Assembly: GCF_040438885.1 (NCBI RefSeq) | Contig: NZ_CP159218.1 | Span: 4,526,001 to 4,590,000 of the forward strand | Length of the DNA: 64,000 nucleotides | Source: Nakamurella sp. A5-74 | Lineage (GTDB): Bacteria > Actinomycetota > Actinomycetes > Mycobacteriales > Nakamurellaceae | Direction of reading: 5' to 3' | Shown here: positions 29,801-37,163 of the stretch, piece after piece | How positions within the stretch are numbered: the first letter of the stretch is position 1 | Layout of the letters: each line of letters begins with the position of its first letter | The notes under the pieces: generated by a model | Database searches by the model: none | Seen by the model: the letters and a program-made list of their open reading frames with translations, nothing else | What the model was told of the DNA's origin: nothing | Made by a program: the position numbers and the translations under genes

Positions 29801-30342
29801 CGCTGTTGGCCGTGCTGCTGGCCTCGCTGCGGCCGAGCGCGGGTGACTACCGACTGTGCGGGGCGCGCGGCCCGGTGTCCGCCGACCGGATCCGGGGTGA
29901 CGACGTGCGCGCGGCGATGGCCTGGCTACCCCAGGAGTCGCATGTCTTCGCCTCCTCGCTGCGGTCCAATCTGGCCGTTGCCCGGCCCCGGGGCGAGGTC
30001 TGCGATGCGGACATCACCGCGGCCATGGCCGCCGCCGGACTGGGGCGGTTCCTGGCCGACCTGCCGGCCGGACTCGACACCCCGGTGGGCTCCGGCGGGT
30101 CGTCCCTCTCGGGTGGCGAGCGTCGCCGCGTGGCTGCCGCCAGGGCTTTGCTGGCGGACCGGGACGTCGTCCTGCTGGACGAGCCGACGGCTCACCTGGA
30201 CGCACCGACCGCCCGGGCCCTGGTGCGTGATCTGCGGACAGCGCTGGCCGGCCGGGTCGTGGTCTGCGTGACGCACGACGACGAACTCGCGGCTCCCGGA
30301 GACACCACACTGCACCTGCAGCAGGTGGCGCTCACGGTGTGA
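26860..30342 (+). CDS. cydDC: Fused CydD-CydC ABC exporter for cytochrome bd assembly
   Basis: At 1160 aa this single chain combines both halves of the heterodimeric CydDC transporter, which is needed for heme insertion into cytochrome bd and exports thiols such as cysteine and glutathione in other bacteria. Order: membrane domain 1 (about residues 20-330), ATPase 1 with Walker A GPSGCGKST, signature LSPGELQRV and LLDEPTAHLD. Membrane domain 2 (about 630-920) follows, then ATPase 2 with GPSGSGKST, LSGGERRRV and LLDEPTAHLD. The first signature has Pro for Gly at position three. A long disordered linker precedes the second membrane domain. Fused versions are known in actinobacteria. Confidence 0.93.
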   Translation: MSDGTARGPLAPLDGVPGVRAMLVRGAVVALVQTIGVVALAAGLASAIARIVHGSSPLTPLLLAAAGALLRAAAGTLGEIVAARDARRAEDALRRHLLQHFAGSPAAVTAAGGSGPAAVLVTTRLYELGPALAGYLPALAQTLVVPPVLLLVLASADLLSAALVAVTLPMVPLFMVLVGKFTADRTAAAARTLDRIAGYVAELVRGLPVLTGLGRAADQAAALGTLGERYRRTTMATLRLAFLSALVLELIATLSVALVAVTVGLRLLEGHLTLAVGLTVLLLAPEAFAPLRALGAAFHASADAGQAAADARAVLAVPITPTLGGTPPEFPPRRTIATGHPRGHDPLSAEGGAAGSLKLLTVSELAVSYPGRRRAALPSTSFQVRPGEVVALTGPSGCGKSTVLSALAGVLPADAVVDGTVSGIPALVAAAPQHPRTTGDTVTRELLRHSAPSTEIPRAAGTSIRSAVATSLVRVGAAHLADRRCSSLSPGELQRVAVARALLRVELGATLVLLDEPTAHLDAASADRLVRVVDRMRAHAAVVLVTHDPGLLRLADRVIDVPGALPGPGADAAVASNGDGTRSDRAGSVGRSTPTAASADDSEDARAVDTPPRVRVVRTEGLGLPRRALVLAVTAGTLTSLAGVALTALSGWLVVRAAELPPVLTLLLAIVGVRACGLGRAVLRWWERLAVHEAALTLAERTRVRVWSALAEQGIAAERTPGRALGRIVGDVGLLQDLSVRVLTPPLVAAATVGISTGALALLAPPVAGAVLAMVLCGIGAIALLYRRVDAGAERAAATQRVRTLRECAAVLDGAGDLRVHGVASAAFDELRTLVDEQGAARRIGVRAGALSSGVISLVTGLAAVVAATLAWSGGLTGPVVAVLTLTPLALLEPLTGLAGALHRRGSWRDVRSRIDAVLTAPVAAEPAHPVPAPEPVTALTAHELSAGWPMGPDVLRRVDLDASVDGWLLVRGPSGSGKSTLLAVLLASLRPSAGDYRLCGARGPVSADRIRGDDVRAAMAWLPQESHVFASSLRSNLAVARPRGEVCDADITAAMAAAGLGRFLADLPAGLDTPVGSGGSSLSGGERRRVAAARALLADRDVVLLDEPTAHLDAPTARALVRDLRTALAGRVVVCVTHDDELAAPGDTTLHLQQVALTV

Positions 30343-30502
30343 TCTGTCGTTGTGTCCGAACAGTTTTCAGGGTGTACTGCGCCGGCGGCCTGAGCCTGGT
30401 CGAGGGACAACTCCCCGGGGCCGGCTCAGCTCGGTGCGATCGGATCCCCAGAACGTCGACACTCGGCAGTGATGCCAGAGCGCCGGGGTGGGGCAGTCCC
30501 GA

Positions 30503-31132
30503 TCAGGTGACCCGGTACGCCCGCAGGAACGTCTCGAGACCCGTGAGCACGGACGAACGCACCACCGAATCGGCCACTGGCTGGGTGCCCAGTGCGGTCA
30601 GGTCGGGAAGATCCACGTGGATGAGCGCGCAGAACTGCTTGGCGGCCAGTACGGGGTCTGAGACCTTGAGCAGACCGGCGTTGCCCAACATGGCCAGCCG
30701 CCCCGCCAGTGCCTGGATGATGGGTTCGTAGCCTGCTGCCCTGACTGTTCTGAAGACGCTCGGGTCACGGCCCACCTCGGCATTGACCAGGCGATTGAGA
30801 GCGCTCGCGCATTCACTGCGCTGGCAGCCCGAGAGTTCGAGGGCCAGCTTCTCCAGGCCGGAACGCCAGGTGGCCGGCCGCATGTCGAGCGCATGCACCG
30901 CCGTCAACGAGTCGGCGTTGAGCGTCCGGGCCGAGTCGGCGACGGATTCCCTGAACAGCTGTTCCTTACTTCCGAAGTGGCTGTAGATCGTCGGCTTGGA
31001 CACCCCCGCCGCGGCAGCGATCGCGTCGATGCTGGAGCGCTCGTACCCGAACTCGCCGAACACCGGAGCCGCCGCGGCGAGAATGCTGCGGCGCTTGTCG
31101 ATGCTCACCCGGCGCGCGCTCACTGTGACCAT
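30503..31132 (-). CDS. TetR-family repressor, divergent from MFS gene
   Basis: The 209-aa protein has a standard TetR helix-turn-helix (SSIDAIAAAAGVSKPTIYSHFGSKEQLF, about residues 34-61) and an AcrR-like C-terminal domain. It faces the MFS transporter gene across 54 bp containing a 17-bp dyad. The arrangement is the classic efflux-pump repressor pair. The 160 bp between it and cydDC hold no gene. Confidence 0.9.
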   Translation of the reverse strand: MVTVSARRVSIDKRRSILAAAAPVFGEFGYERSSIDAIAAAAGVSKPTIYSHFGSKEQLFRESVADSARTLNADSLTAVHALDMRPATWRSGLEKLALELSGCQRSECASALNRLVNAEVGRDPSVFRTVRAAGYEPIIQALAGRLAMLGNAGLLKVSDPVLAAKQFCALIHVDLPDLTALGTQPVADSVVRSSVLTGLETFLRAYRVT

Positions 31133-31157
31133 GGTTGAATCATACGGGACTTGATCA

Positions 31158-31174
31158 AACTACACCGTACAGTT
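31158..31174. promoter_or_regulatory. Dyad AACT-N2-AC-N-GT-N2-AGTT between TetR and MFS
   Basis: The 17-bp site AACTACACCGTACAGTT is a near-palindrome centred in the short divergent region. It lies 13 bp before the MFS start and 26 bp before the TetR start, so binding would block both genes. Confidence 0.6.
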
Positions 31175-31186
31175 AAGTTCACTCTC

Positions 31187-32578
31187 ATGAGAGTCAACGA
31201 ACAGGATCTGCGTCGAGCCGACAGCCTGGATCGGAGCACCAAGGTGCTCATCTCAGTGCTGGGGGCGGCTGCATTCGTCGCCGTGCTCGACGGAACTGCA
31301 GTCACCGCTTCCCTCGAGGTGCTCCGCGAATCCTTCGCCACGGACATCGCCACCATCGTGTGGGTCACCTCCGGGTATCTGGTGGCCGCGGGCGCCGCAC
31401 TGCCTCTCGTGGGTTGGGCGAGTGATCGATACGGTGGCCGGACCGTGTTCCTCGTCGGTCTCGGGATGTTCGTCGCAGGATCACTGCTCACCGGTGCGGC
31501 CTGGGATGTCGCCAGCCTGGTCGCCTTCCGGGTGATCCAGGGATTCGGCGGCGGCTTGCTGGAGCCGGCCGCGCTTGCTGTGGCCGCTGCCCTGGCACCG
31601 CGGAGCCAGGTGGGTCGGGTGATGGGTCGGTTCTCCCTGATCATCAACATCGCCCCGGTGGTGGGTCCGTTGCTGGGAACCCTGTTGGCGGACAACGGGT
31701 TGTGGCGCCTGACTTTCTTGATCAATCTCCCGCTGGGTGTTCTCATCCTGTTGGCCGCACTCCGATGGGTGCCGGCGCCCGCCCGCGCCGTGGCGGAGGG
31801 TCCTCCGTCCGCGCCGGACATCCGCGGGATGGTGTTGCTGTCCAGCGGGTTCGTCGCTGTGCTGTGGGTCGTCAACCGATCGGCGGACGGATCCGCAGCT
31901 GCTCAGGTCATCGTCGGTGCCTTCGGTGCGATGGTGCTCGTCGGGTACGTGGTCCACGCCTTGACGACCACCCGGTCTCCGGTGCTCGATCTACGACTGT
32001 TGAGCACGCCGTCCTTCGCGGCTGCGCTGGTCGGGATGGCCGGCGTCGGCTTCCTCATGTACTCGCAGCTGACGATCTACCCCCTGCTCGCCGAGAGTCG
32101 TTTCCAGCTCACCGGACTCGGTCGCGGGTTGCTCACGGCAGCGCTCGGGCTCGGTCTCATCGTCTCGATGTCGAACGCCGGGAGCTGGAGCGACCGGATC
32201 GGGCCCCGGCGCATCGTGACCGTCGGCGGGTTGATCACGACGGTCGGCTTCGGAGTACTTGCGATCACCGCCCACTTGCTCCCGCTGTGGGCGTCGATGA
32301 CCGTCACCCTCGTGGTCGGGCTCGGATTCGGCAGCGTCGCTTCACCCATGTTCGCCAGCGTCTACCGCATTCTTCCGCAGGCCAGGATCGCCCAAGGAAC
32401 AACGGCCCTGTTCATCGTCGTGCAATTGTTCGCGTCGGCGGGCGTCACGGTGATGGGTCTGCTCATCGGTCCGGACGGAGCGCCGCCGTTCGCGACGGTC
32501 TTCGCCATCCTGGCGGCCACCGCACTCGCCATCGCCGTGAACGCCCTGCGCCTACCGGGTCGTCCCTCCACCGAGTGA
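31187..32578 (+). CDS. MFS multidrug efflux transporter (DHA2-like)
   Basis: The ATG at 31187 is chosen; the frame is open to a TTG at 31151, but that would overlap the operator. The 463-aa protein has about 14 hydrophobic segments. The DHA motifs are recognisable: VAVLDGTAVTASLEVL in helix 1, LPLVGWASDRYGGRTVFLVG (motif A) and FRVIQGFGGGLLEPAALA (motif B). It should be a proton-driven drug exporter controlled by the divergent TetR. The substrate is unknown. Confidence 0.9.
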   Translation: MRVNEQDLRRADSLDRSTKVLISVLGAAAFVAVLDGTAVTASLEVLRESFATDIATIVWVTSGYLVAAGAALPLVGWASDRYGGRTVFLVGLGMFVAGSLLTGAAWDVASLVAFRVIQGFGGGLLEPAALAVAAALAPRSQVGRVMGRFSLIINIAPVVGPLLGTLLADNGLWRLTFLINLPLGVLILLAALRWVPAPARAVAEGPPSAPDIRGMVLLSSGFVAVLWVVNRSADGSAAAQVIVGAFGAMVLVGYVVHALTTTRSPVLDLRLLSTPSFAAALVGMAGVGFLMYSQLTIYPLLAESRFQLTGLGRGLLTAALGLGLIVSMSNAGSWSDRIGPRRIVTVGGLITTVGFGVLAITAHLLPLWASMTVTLVVGLGFGSVASPMFASVYRILPQARIAQGTTALFIVVQLFASAGVTVMGLLIGPDGAPPFATVFAILAATALAIAVNALRLPGRPSTE

Positions 32579-32589
32579 GCCTCGTTGCC

Positions 32590-33158
32590 GGCCGGGAGGG
32601 TCGGCGACAACGGCACCCCTCGGACGGACTCTCCGCCGCCCCGGTAGAGCCCGGCCAGACGGCGGAACTGGGCGGGGTCGGAGAGCACGTCGGTGTTGTC
32701 GACGACCTGGTCGATCGAGCCGATGCGGGGCCATTCCTGCAGCGTCGGGTCGGTGACGGACCCGTGCAGCGCTTCGGCCACGGTGTCGGCCATGGCCAGC
32801 AGCCACCGCCAGAGTTGGTCGGGGTACCAGGCGAGTTGCTCCGTACTGCTGTCAGCGGCAGGACGTCGACCCAGGATCGAGGCGCGACACGGTCATGGCC
32901 GAATCGCACGGGGATGCTGCGGAACGTCTCGGGGAGGGGGAGCACGACGTCGAGCTCATCAGTGAAGATCTGCAGTCGCGGGCCCCAGCCGTGGTCGGTC
33001 GAGCGTGAAGTGTCGTACCCCAACACGTCGGATCCCCATCCCAGCAGCGCCGCGCAGTGGACGACACCCGTCAGCTGCGGCGCGACCACCTCTGCGTAGA
33101 ACGCTGCCGACAGTTCGATTGCCGGCACGAAGGTCGCCACGACCGCGAGCCTGGTCAC
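32590..33158 (-). pseudogene. DUF4037-like protein, decayed
   Basis: The first 95 or so residues match the N-terminus of DUF4037 proteins, a nucleotidyltransferase-like group: ATFVPAIELSAAFYAEVV, AALLGWGSDVLGYDTSRSTD and HGWGPRLQIF. After VDVLPLT the frame breaks. A later family block (LAWYPDQLWRWLLA) reappears in another frame and is followed directly by a C-terminal-like piece (GSIDQVVDNTDVLSDPAQF), so internal DNA has been lost. No proper stop remains before the gene runs into the MFS 3' end. It is non-functional. Confidence 0.75.
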
Positions 33159-33175
33159 CCGTCAGCCGTCAGCCG

Positions 33176-34678
33176 TCAGCCGTGTTGTACCTCGACCGGG
33201 TCGACTCCATCGGCGTGCTGGGGGCGGGCGAACCGCGGCAGCAGGAACGTCAGCGCGAAGGCCACGGCGATCAGGCCGGCAGCTGCCCACATCGTCGTCT
33301 GGGCCGCGTGTCCGAACGCGCCGACCCGACCGGCGGCGTCAGCCCCGTCCAGCGCGGAGAAGAAGACCGTCCCCAGGACCGCGACACCGATCGCACCGCC
33401 GACCTGTTGGACGGCGGTGAGCGTCCCGGAGGCCGAGCCGCTCTCGTCGTCGTCGACACCGGCCAGCACGATGTCGAAGAACGGGGCCATGGTCATTCCC
33501 ATCCCGATGCCGACGGCGAACAACGCCGGCGCCAACGACCAGATCCCGATGCCGTCGCCGGCCCAGCCGATGGTTGCGACGAAACCGAGAATGCCGGCGG
33601 CGATGATCGCGGAGCCGATGAGCATCAGGCGCCGACCCAGACGGGAGTTCAATGCCTGGGCGATGCCGAAACCGGCCATCATCCCGAGGGCTTGCGGGAG
33701 AGCCGTCAGACCCGCCTTCAGTGGGGAGAACCCGAGTCCCAGCTGCACGAAGAGGGTTAGCACCAGCGACGTCCCCATCAGGGTGCTGAAGAAGGCGAGG
33801 CCGGTGGCCAGCCCACCGGTGAAGGCGCGCTTGGCGAACAGACTGGGCACCACCAGGGTCGAGCGACCGGTCCGGTCCCGCCGACGCTCGACGAGGCCGA
33901 ACGACACCAGTGCGACGACAGCGGCGCCCAGCATCAGGAAACACCACGCCGGCCAGCCGTGTTCGCGGCCCTGTACCAACGGGTAGACCAACAGGAACAT
34001 CCCGCCGGCAGCCAGCAGCAGACCGGGCACGTCGAGCCGTAGGTCGCGGCGCGGCCGGTTGGCCGGCAGGAAACGCAGAGCGCCGACCAGCGCGAGCAGA
34101 CCGATCGGGATGTTGATGGCGAAGATGGACCGCCAACCCAGCCCGAGCAGATCCGCGCTCACCAGCCAGCCGGCCAGGATCGGTCCTCCCACGGCGGACA
34201 AGCCCATGATCGGGCCGAACAGACCGAAGGCCGCTGCCACCTCACGCGGCGGGAAGACCTCCTTGATCACGCCGAGACCCTGGGGCAGCAGCATCGCGCC
34301 GAGCAGGCCCTGGACCACCCGGAACGCGATCAGCATGCCGGGCGAGGTGGCGGTCGCGCAGAGTCCGGAGGCCAGGGTGAACCCCGCCATGCCGATGAGG
34401 AACATCCGCTTGCGGCCGAACATGTCGCCCAGCCGGCCACCGATCAGCAGACCGGCCGCCATCGCCAGTGTGTAAGCAGCGGACAACCACTGGATGGAGC
34501 TCTCACTGCCGCCGATGTCGGTGATGATCGTCGGCCCGGCGATGGAGGTGACGAGCGCGTCGAGCAGGTCCATCACCTCGGCCGCGAGGACGACGCAGAG
34601 CGCGGCCCATCGCCAGCGGTAGGCGGAGTCGGCGACGGCCGGAATGCCGGGATCGTCGTTGGTGGTGGTCGAGCTCAT
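33176..34678 (-). CDS. MFS drug efflux transporter, DHA2 (14-TMS) family
   Basis: The ATG at 34678 follows GGGAGGACC and gives 500 aa with about 14 membrane helices. Motifs include EVMDLLDALVTSIAGPTI in helix 1, LLIGGRLGDMFGRKRMFLIG (motif A) and FRVVQGLLGAMLLPQG (motif B), close to EmrB/QacA-type exporters. It is divergent from a TetR gene, with four operator dyads between them, so expression is probably tightly repressed until a toxic compound is present. Confidence 0.93.
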   Translation of the reverse strand: MSSTTTNDDPGIPAVADSAYRWRWAALCVVLAAEVMDLLDALVTSIAGPTIITDIGGSESSIQWLSAAYTLAMAAGLLIGGRLGDMFGRKRMFLIGMAGFTLASGLCATATSPGMLIAFRVVQGLLGAMLLPQGLGVIKEVFPPREVAAAFGLFGPIMGLSAVGGPILAGWLVSADLLGLGWRSIFAINIPIGLLALVGALRFLPANRPRRDLRLDVPGLLLAAGGMFLLVYPLVQGREHGWPAWCFLMLGAAVVALVSFGLVERRRDRTGRSTLVVPSLFAKRAFTGGLATGLAFFSTLMGTSLVLTLFVQLGLGFSPLKAGLTALPQALGMMAGFGIAQALNSRLGRRLMLIGSAIIAAGILGFVATIGWAGDGIGIWSLAPALFAVGIGMGMTMAPFFDIVLAGVDDDESGSASGTLTAVQQVGGAIGVAVLGTVFFSALDGADAAGRVGAFGHAAQTTMWAAAGLIAVAFALTFLLPRFARPQHADGVDPVEVQHG

Positions 34679-34695
34679 GGCGGTCCTCCCGATTG

Positions 34696-34763
34696 CGAAC
34701 ACTGTTCGATCGACGAACAATGTTCTACGCGCGAACGCCGTTCGTTGTCAAGAACACTGTTCG
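34696..34763. promoter_or_regulatory. Four regularly spaced CGAAC-N3-GTTCG operators
   Basis: Four 13-bp dyads occur at 34696-34708 (CGAACACTGTTCG), 34714-34726 (CGAACAATGTTCT), 34732-34744 (CGAACGCCGTTCG) and 34751-34763 (AGAACACTGTTCG). Their starts are 18, 18 and 19 bp apart. They fill the divergent region between the MFS and TetR genes and are the obvious binding array for that TetR. Confidence 0.85.
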
Positions 34764-34784
34764 TGACTGGCTAGGATCGATCCC

Positions 34785-35585
34785 ATGAGCCCAGGAAGAA
34801 CCCCGCGACGAGGCTGGGACGTGGCCCCGGGCGAATCCGGGTTCCCCTTTCCGCCGTGGCACAGTCCGACCCCCGTCGCCCGTCCGCGGGCCTCGCTGAG
34901 TCGCGAGCGGATCGTCGCGGTGGCACTGGCGATCGTCGACGCGGAGAGCACGGAGGCGGTGACGATGCGCAGGATCGCCACCGATCTCGACACCGGCGCG
35001 GCCAGCCTGTACGCCTACGTCTCCGGCAAGGACGAGGTGCTCTCCCTGGCGCACGATGCCGTCCTGGCGAACCTCCGGCTCCCTCCCGGTCCGGACGACG
35101 ACTGGCGGCAGCTGGTCCGGGACTGGGCGCGCGCCACCCAGCAGCTGTACTCGGCCCACCAGGATCTGGCCCGGCTCAGTTTCGCGACGATCCCCACCAG
35201 TACTGCAGGGATGGACATCGCGGAGCGCCTGTTCGCGGCGATGGTGCGCGGTGGTGTGCCCAGCGCCCTGGCGGCCCAGTTACTGGATCGATTGGCCCTC
35301 TACATCGGCGCCGACGTCTTCGAGGGCTGGCTCTACGGACAACGTTTCCGGGCGACCGATCCTGCAGACACCCGCACCACCGAGCAACGGGCGCAGGAGT
35401 TCTTCGTATCGCTGGGCGCCTACTTCAAGCAGATGCCGGCGGATCGGTACCCGACGGTCTCTGCGCACGTCGACGACCTGATGGCGGGCGACGGCCAGGA
35501 GCGCTTCGAGTTCGGGATCGAGCTGATGATCGCCGGGGTGGACAAGCTCGCCGAGCGGATGGGCGAACCGCCACCCGAGGGGTGA
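34785..35585 (+). CDS. TetR-family repressor with TetR_C-type ligand domain
   Basis: The 266-aa protein has a 38-residue N-terminal extension, then the helix-turn-helix (RIVAVALAIVDAEST, TMRRIATDLDTGAASLYAYVSGKDEVL, about 40-85). Its long C-terminal domain matches regulators with a TetR_C-like ligand pocket. It is transcribed away from the DHA2 transporter and probably binds the four dyads between them. The ATG at 34785 lacks an obvious Shine-Dalgarno, and a later start is possible because similarity begins near residue 35. Confidence 0.88.
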   Translation: MSPGRTPRRGWDVAPGESGFPFPPWHSPTPVARPRASLSRERIVAVALAIVDAESTEAVTMRRIATDLDTGAASLYAYVSGKDEVLSLAHDAVLANLRLPPGPDDDWRQLVRDWARATQQLYSAHQDLARLSFATIPTSTAGMDIAERLFAAMVRGGVPSALAAQLLDRLALYIGADVFEGWLYGQRFRATDPADTRTTEQRAQEFFVSLGAYFKQMPADRYPTVSAHVDDLMAGDGQERFEFGIELMIAGVDKLAERMGEPPPEG

Positions 35586-35589
35586 TCCG

Positions 35590-35750
35590 GTTGCGTCGCA
35601 ACACTTCTCGGTGAAGCAGACCGATGACCGTCACCACGCCCTGAACACCAGGCCCCGCAAGGCCCTTGGATGGAAGACCCCAGCAGAGGCGTTCAACGAG
35701 CATCTGTTGTCACTTCAACAAGCCGGTGTTGCATCGACTGGTTGAACCCG
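35590..35750 (+). mobile_element. IS30-family right end with transposase tail
   Basis: A frame at 35616-35745 reads ALNTRPRKALGWKTPAEAF then NEHLLSLQQAGVASTG, the standard C-terminus of IS30 transposases. The right terminal repeat GGTGTTGCATCGACTGGTTG extends to ACCCG at 35750 and pairs with the left repeat at 17308-17333. At 35593-35607 the string GCGTCGCAACAC also resembles the inner part of the left repeat, so this could instead be an internally deleted copy. Confidence 0.8.
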
Positions 35751-35752
35751 TT

Positions 35753-35803
35753 CAGTTCACATCTGTGCGGTACGGCGAGCGACTCGCAGAGATCGGCGCG
35801 GTC
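35753..35803 (+). pseudogene. IS3 orfB fragment (QFTSVRYGERLAEIGAV)
   Basis: Directly after the IS30 right end, 17 codons match the part of IS3 orfB transposases that follows the DAGSQ block. That block is the last piece of the IS3 gene at 16677-17307. Similarity ends at about 35803, before the catalytic Glu. No gene is seen from here to 35892. Confidence 0.78.
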
Positions 35804-35892
35804 GTCTCGGCAGGCGATCCCGTTGCGGTGACCAAGTTGATGTTGATCTTCGTCACCGCCGGCCGCCGCAACCGTCACCGCAGACCGTTCCC

Positions 35893-36417
35893 TCACCGGT
35901 CGTCGCCCCAGGTGCGCGGTTTTCTGGTCGGGTGTTCTGCAAGCCGTTTCAGGTTGAGCAGTTGCCGGCGCGCCATGATGAGGTCGCCGACGGATAGAAG
36001 TGGGGCCAGCCAACGGTCGCACGTGACAACGACTTTGAGTAGCAGACGGGTCGCCTCGCCGGATGGTGCGAGCACGTAGGACATCGTGGCGCCCCCGATC
36101 TGGCCGGTCAGCTGTGTCGTGGGATCAACGGTCAGGATACGCCCGGAGGGGCGACCGCAGGCGATGGTGAAGCATTGGCCGGGGGCGGGGTCGGCCAGAT
36201 CGCGTAGTTCCTGCGGTGATCGGCGTCCGAGGTTGTCGATCAGATCGTAGGAATACGGGGCGAGCCTGATCTGACTGACCCACGGCCAGATGTCGTCAGG
36301 TGTGGCATGGACGGTGACGCCGCGCCAGGCCTGCAGAACGGGGGCCGAGACGACGTCGTCGCACGGATAGTGGCGGATGACCTCATCGTTGGTCACGCCC
36401 CACCGATCACCAATCAC
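35893..36417 (-). CDS. SRPBCC/polyketide cyclase-like protein
   Basis: This 174-aa protein starts at a GTG at 36417, with GAGGAG 6 bases upstream. The motif HATPDDIWPWVSQIRLAPYS is the N-terminal SRPBCC element, where a helix-grip fold forms a hydrophobic ligand cavity. TRLLLKVVVTCDRW and a C-terminal helix (RRQLLNLKRLAEH) follow. It lies 17 bp after the carboxymuconolactone decarboxylase gene on the same strand and is likely part of the same sigma-controlled transcript. The ligand is unknown. Confidence 0.75.
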   Translation of the reverse strand: MIGDRWGVTNDEVIRHYPCDDVVSAPVLQAWRGVTVHATPDDIWPWVSQIRLAPYSYDLIDNLGRRSPQELRDLADPAPGQCFTIACGRPSGRILTVDPTTQLTGQIGGATMSYVLAPSGEATRLLLKVVVTCDRWLAPLLSVGDLIMARRQLLNLKRLAEHPTRKPRTWGDDR

Positions 36418-36434
36418 ATGCTCTCCTCGTGTCG

Positions 36435-37085
36435 TTACTGTCCGGGGCGGATGCCGTCCGTGGTCAGGCCATGGAGTTCCGACAGACACTCGGCCGAGCG
36501 CTCAGGGGGCACGCAGACCATGCCCTGGCTGAACCCGGCTGAGCCGATCCCGAACGCCGCGTTGAAACGGTCGAGGTTGACCACTGTCAGCAGCCCGGCG
36601 ATCTCGACCAGCTGCTGGTTGGAGAAGTGCTGCCGGGCGGTGGCGAAGACCAGGTCGCTGATCTGCACCGGGGTGCGCATGAAACCGACAGTGAAGTCGA
36701 GCGCGGCCTTCTCCTGGGCGGTAAACAGTTTGCTCGTGCTGTAGTGGGTTATGGCCAGCAGTTCCTCGTCGCTGAACCCGGAGTTGCGGCAGATCTGCGA
36801 GCCGAGATCGGTGCAGTACTCACAGCCGATCATCGCTGCGCCCTTGAGCTCGACCAGGTGCTGCAGGCGTTGCGGGACCGAGCTGCCCTTGCGCATTGGG
36901 CCGTTGAACTTGCCCATCGCCATCATCATCTTCGGGGAGTGAGCCCAGATCGTCATCGGCTCGAGTCCGGTGCCGGTCTGCGGTGCGCGGCCGGTGAGCT
37001 TTTCCATCATCTTCGGCCCGAACCGGTACGCCAGCTTCGTCATCAGGCTGGCCTGGCCTGCGGGGACTCCTTCGATTCGTGCCAT
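36435..37085 (-). CDS. Carboxymuconolactone decarboxylase/AhpD-family protein
   Basis: The 216-aa protein has the all-helical AhpD fold with the redox motif ELKGAAMIGCEYCTDLGSQ: CxxC with a nearby Glu, giving peroxidase-like chemistry in AhpD relatives. Later segments FTAQEKAALDFTVGFMRTP and LTVVNLDRFNAAFGI are typical. It is divergent from the ECF41-type sigma gene. Carboxymuconolactone decarboxylases are the classical partners and targets of ECF41 sigma factors, and a matching promoter lies upstream (37136-37162). Confidence 0.9.
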   Translation of the reverse strand: MARIEGVPAGQASLMTKLAYRFGPKMMEKLTGRAPQTGTGLEPMTIWAHSPKMMMAMGKFNGPMRKGSSVPQRLQHLVELKGAAMIGCEYCTDLGSQICRNSGFSDEELLAITHYSTSKLFTAQEKAALDFTVGFMRTPVQISDLVFATARQHFSNQQLVEIAGLLTVVNLDRFNAAFGIGSAGFSQGMVCVPPERSAECLSELHGLTTDGIRPGQ

Positions 37086-37098
37086 CTGCTCTGCTCCT

Positions 37099-37125
37099 TG
37101 TCACATACGGTGGTTGTGTCGGGTC
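37099..37125 (+). promoter_or_regulatory. ECF41-type promoter reading toward the sigma gene
   Basis: TGTCACA (37099-37105), 16 bp, then GGTC (37122-37125). The published ECF41 consensus is TGTCACA-N16-CGTC, so only one base differs. It would autoregulate the sigma gene, giving a short leader of about 30 nt. Confidence 0.65.
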
Positions 37126-37135
37126 TACTGGACAT

Positions 37136-37162
37136 GACCCCCGACAAGACCAAGATGTGACA
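37136..37162 (-). promoter_or_regulatory. ECF41-type promoter reading toward the decarboxylase gene
   Basis: On the minus strand, TGTCACA (37162-37156), 16 bp, then GGTC (37139-37136). It is an exact mirror of the opposite promoter at 37099-37125 and is placed to drive the AhpD-like and SRPBCC genes. Confidence 0.72.
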
Positions 37163-37163
37163 G

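Noticed and set aside
34696-34763. Possible CRISPR-like array because of the regular 18-19 bp spacing.
   Set aside because: The units are 13-bp palindromes in a divergent promoter region with 5-6 bp gaps and no spacers or cas genes; they are operators.
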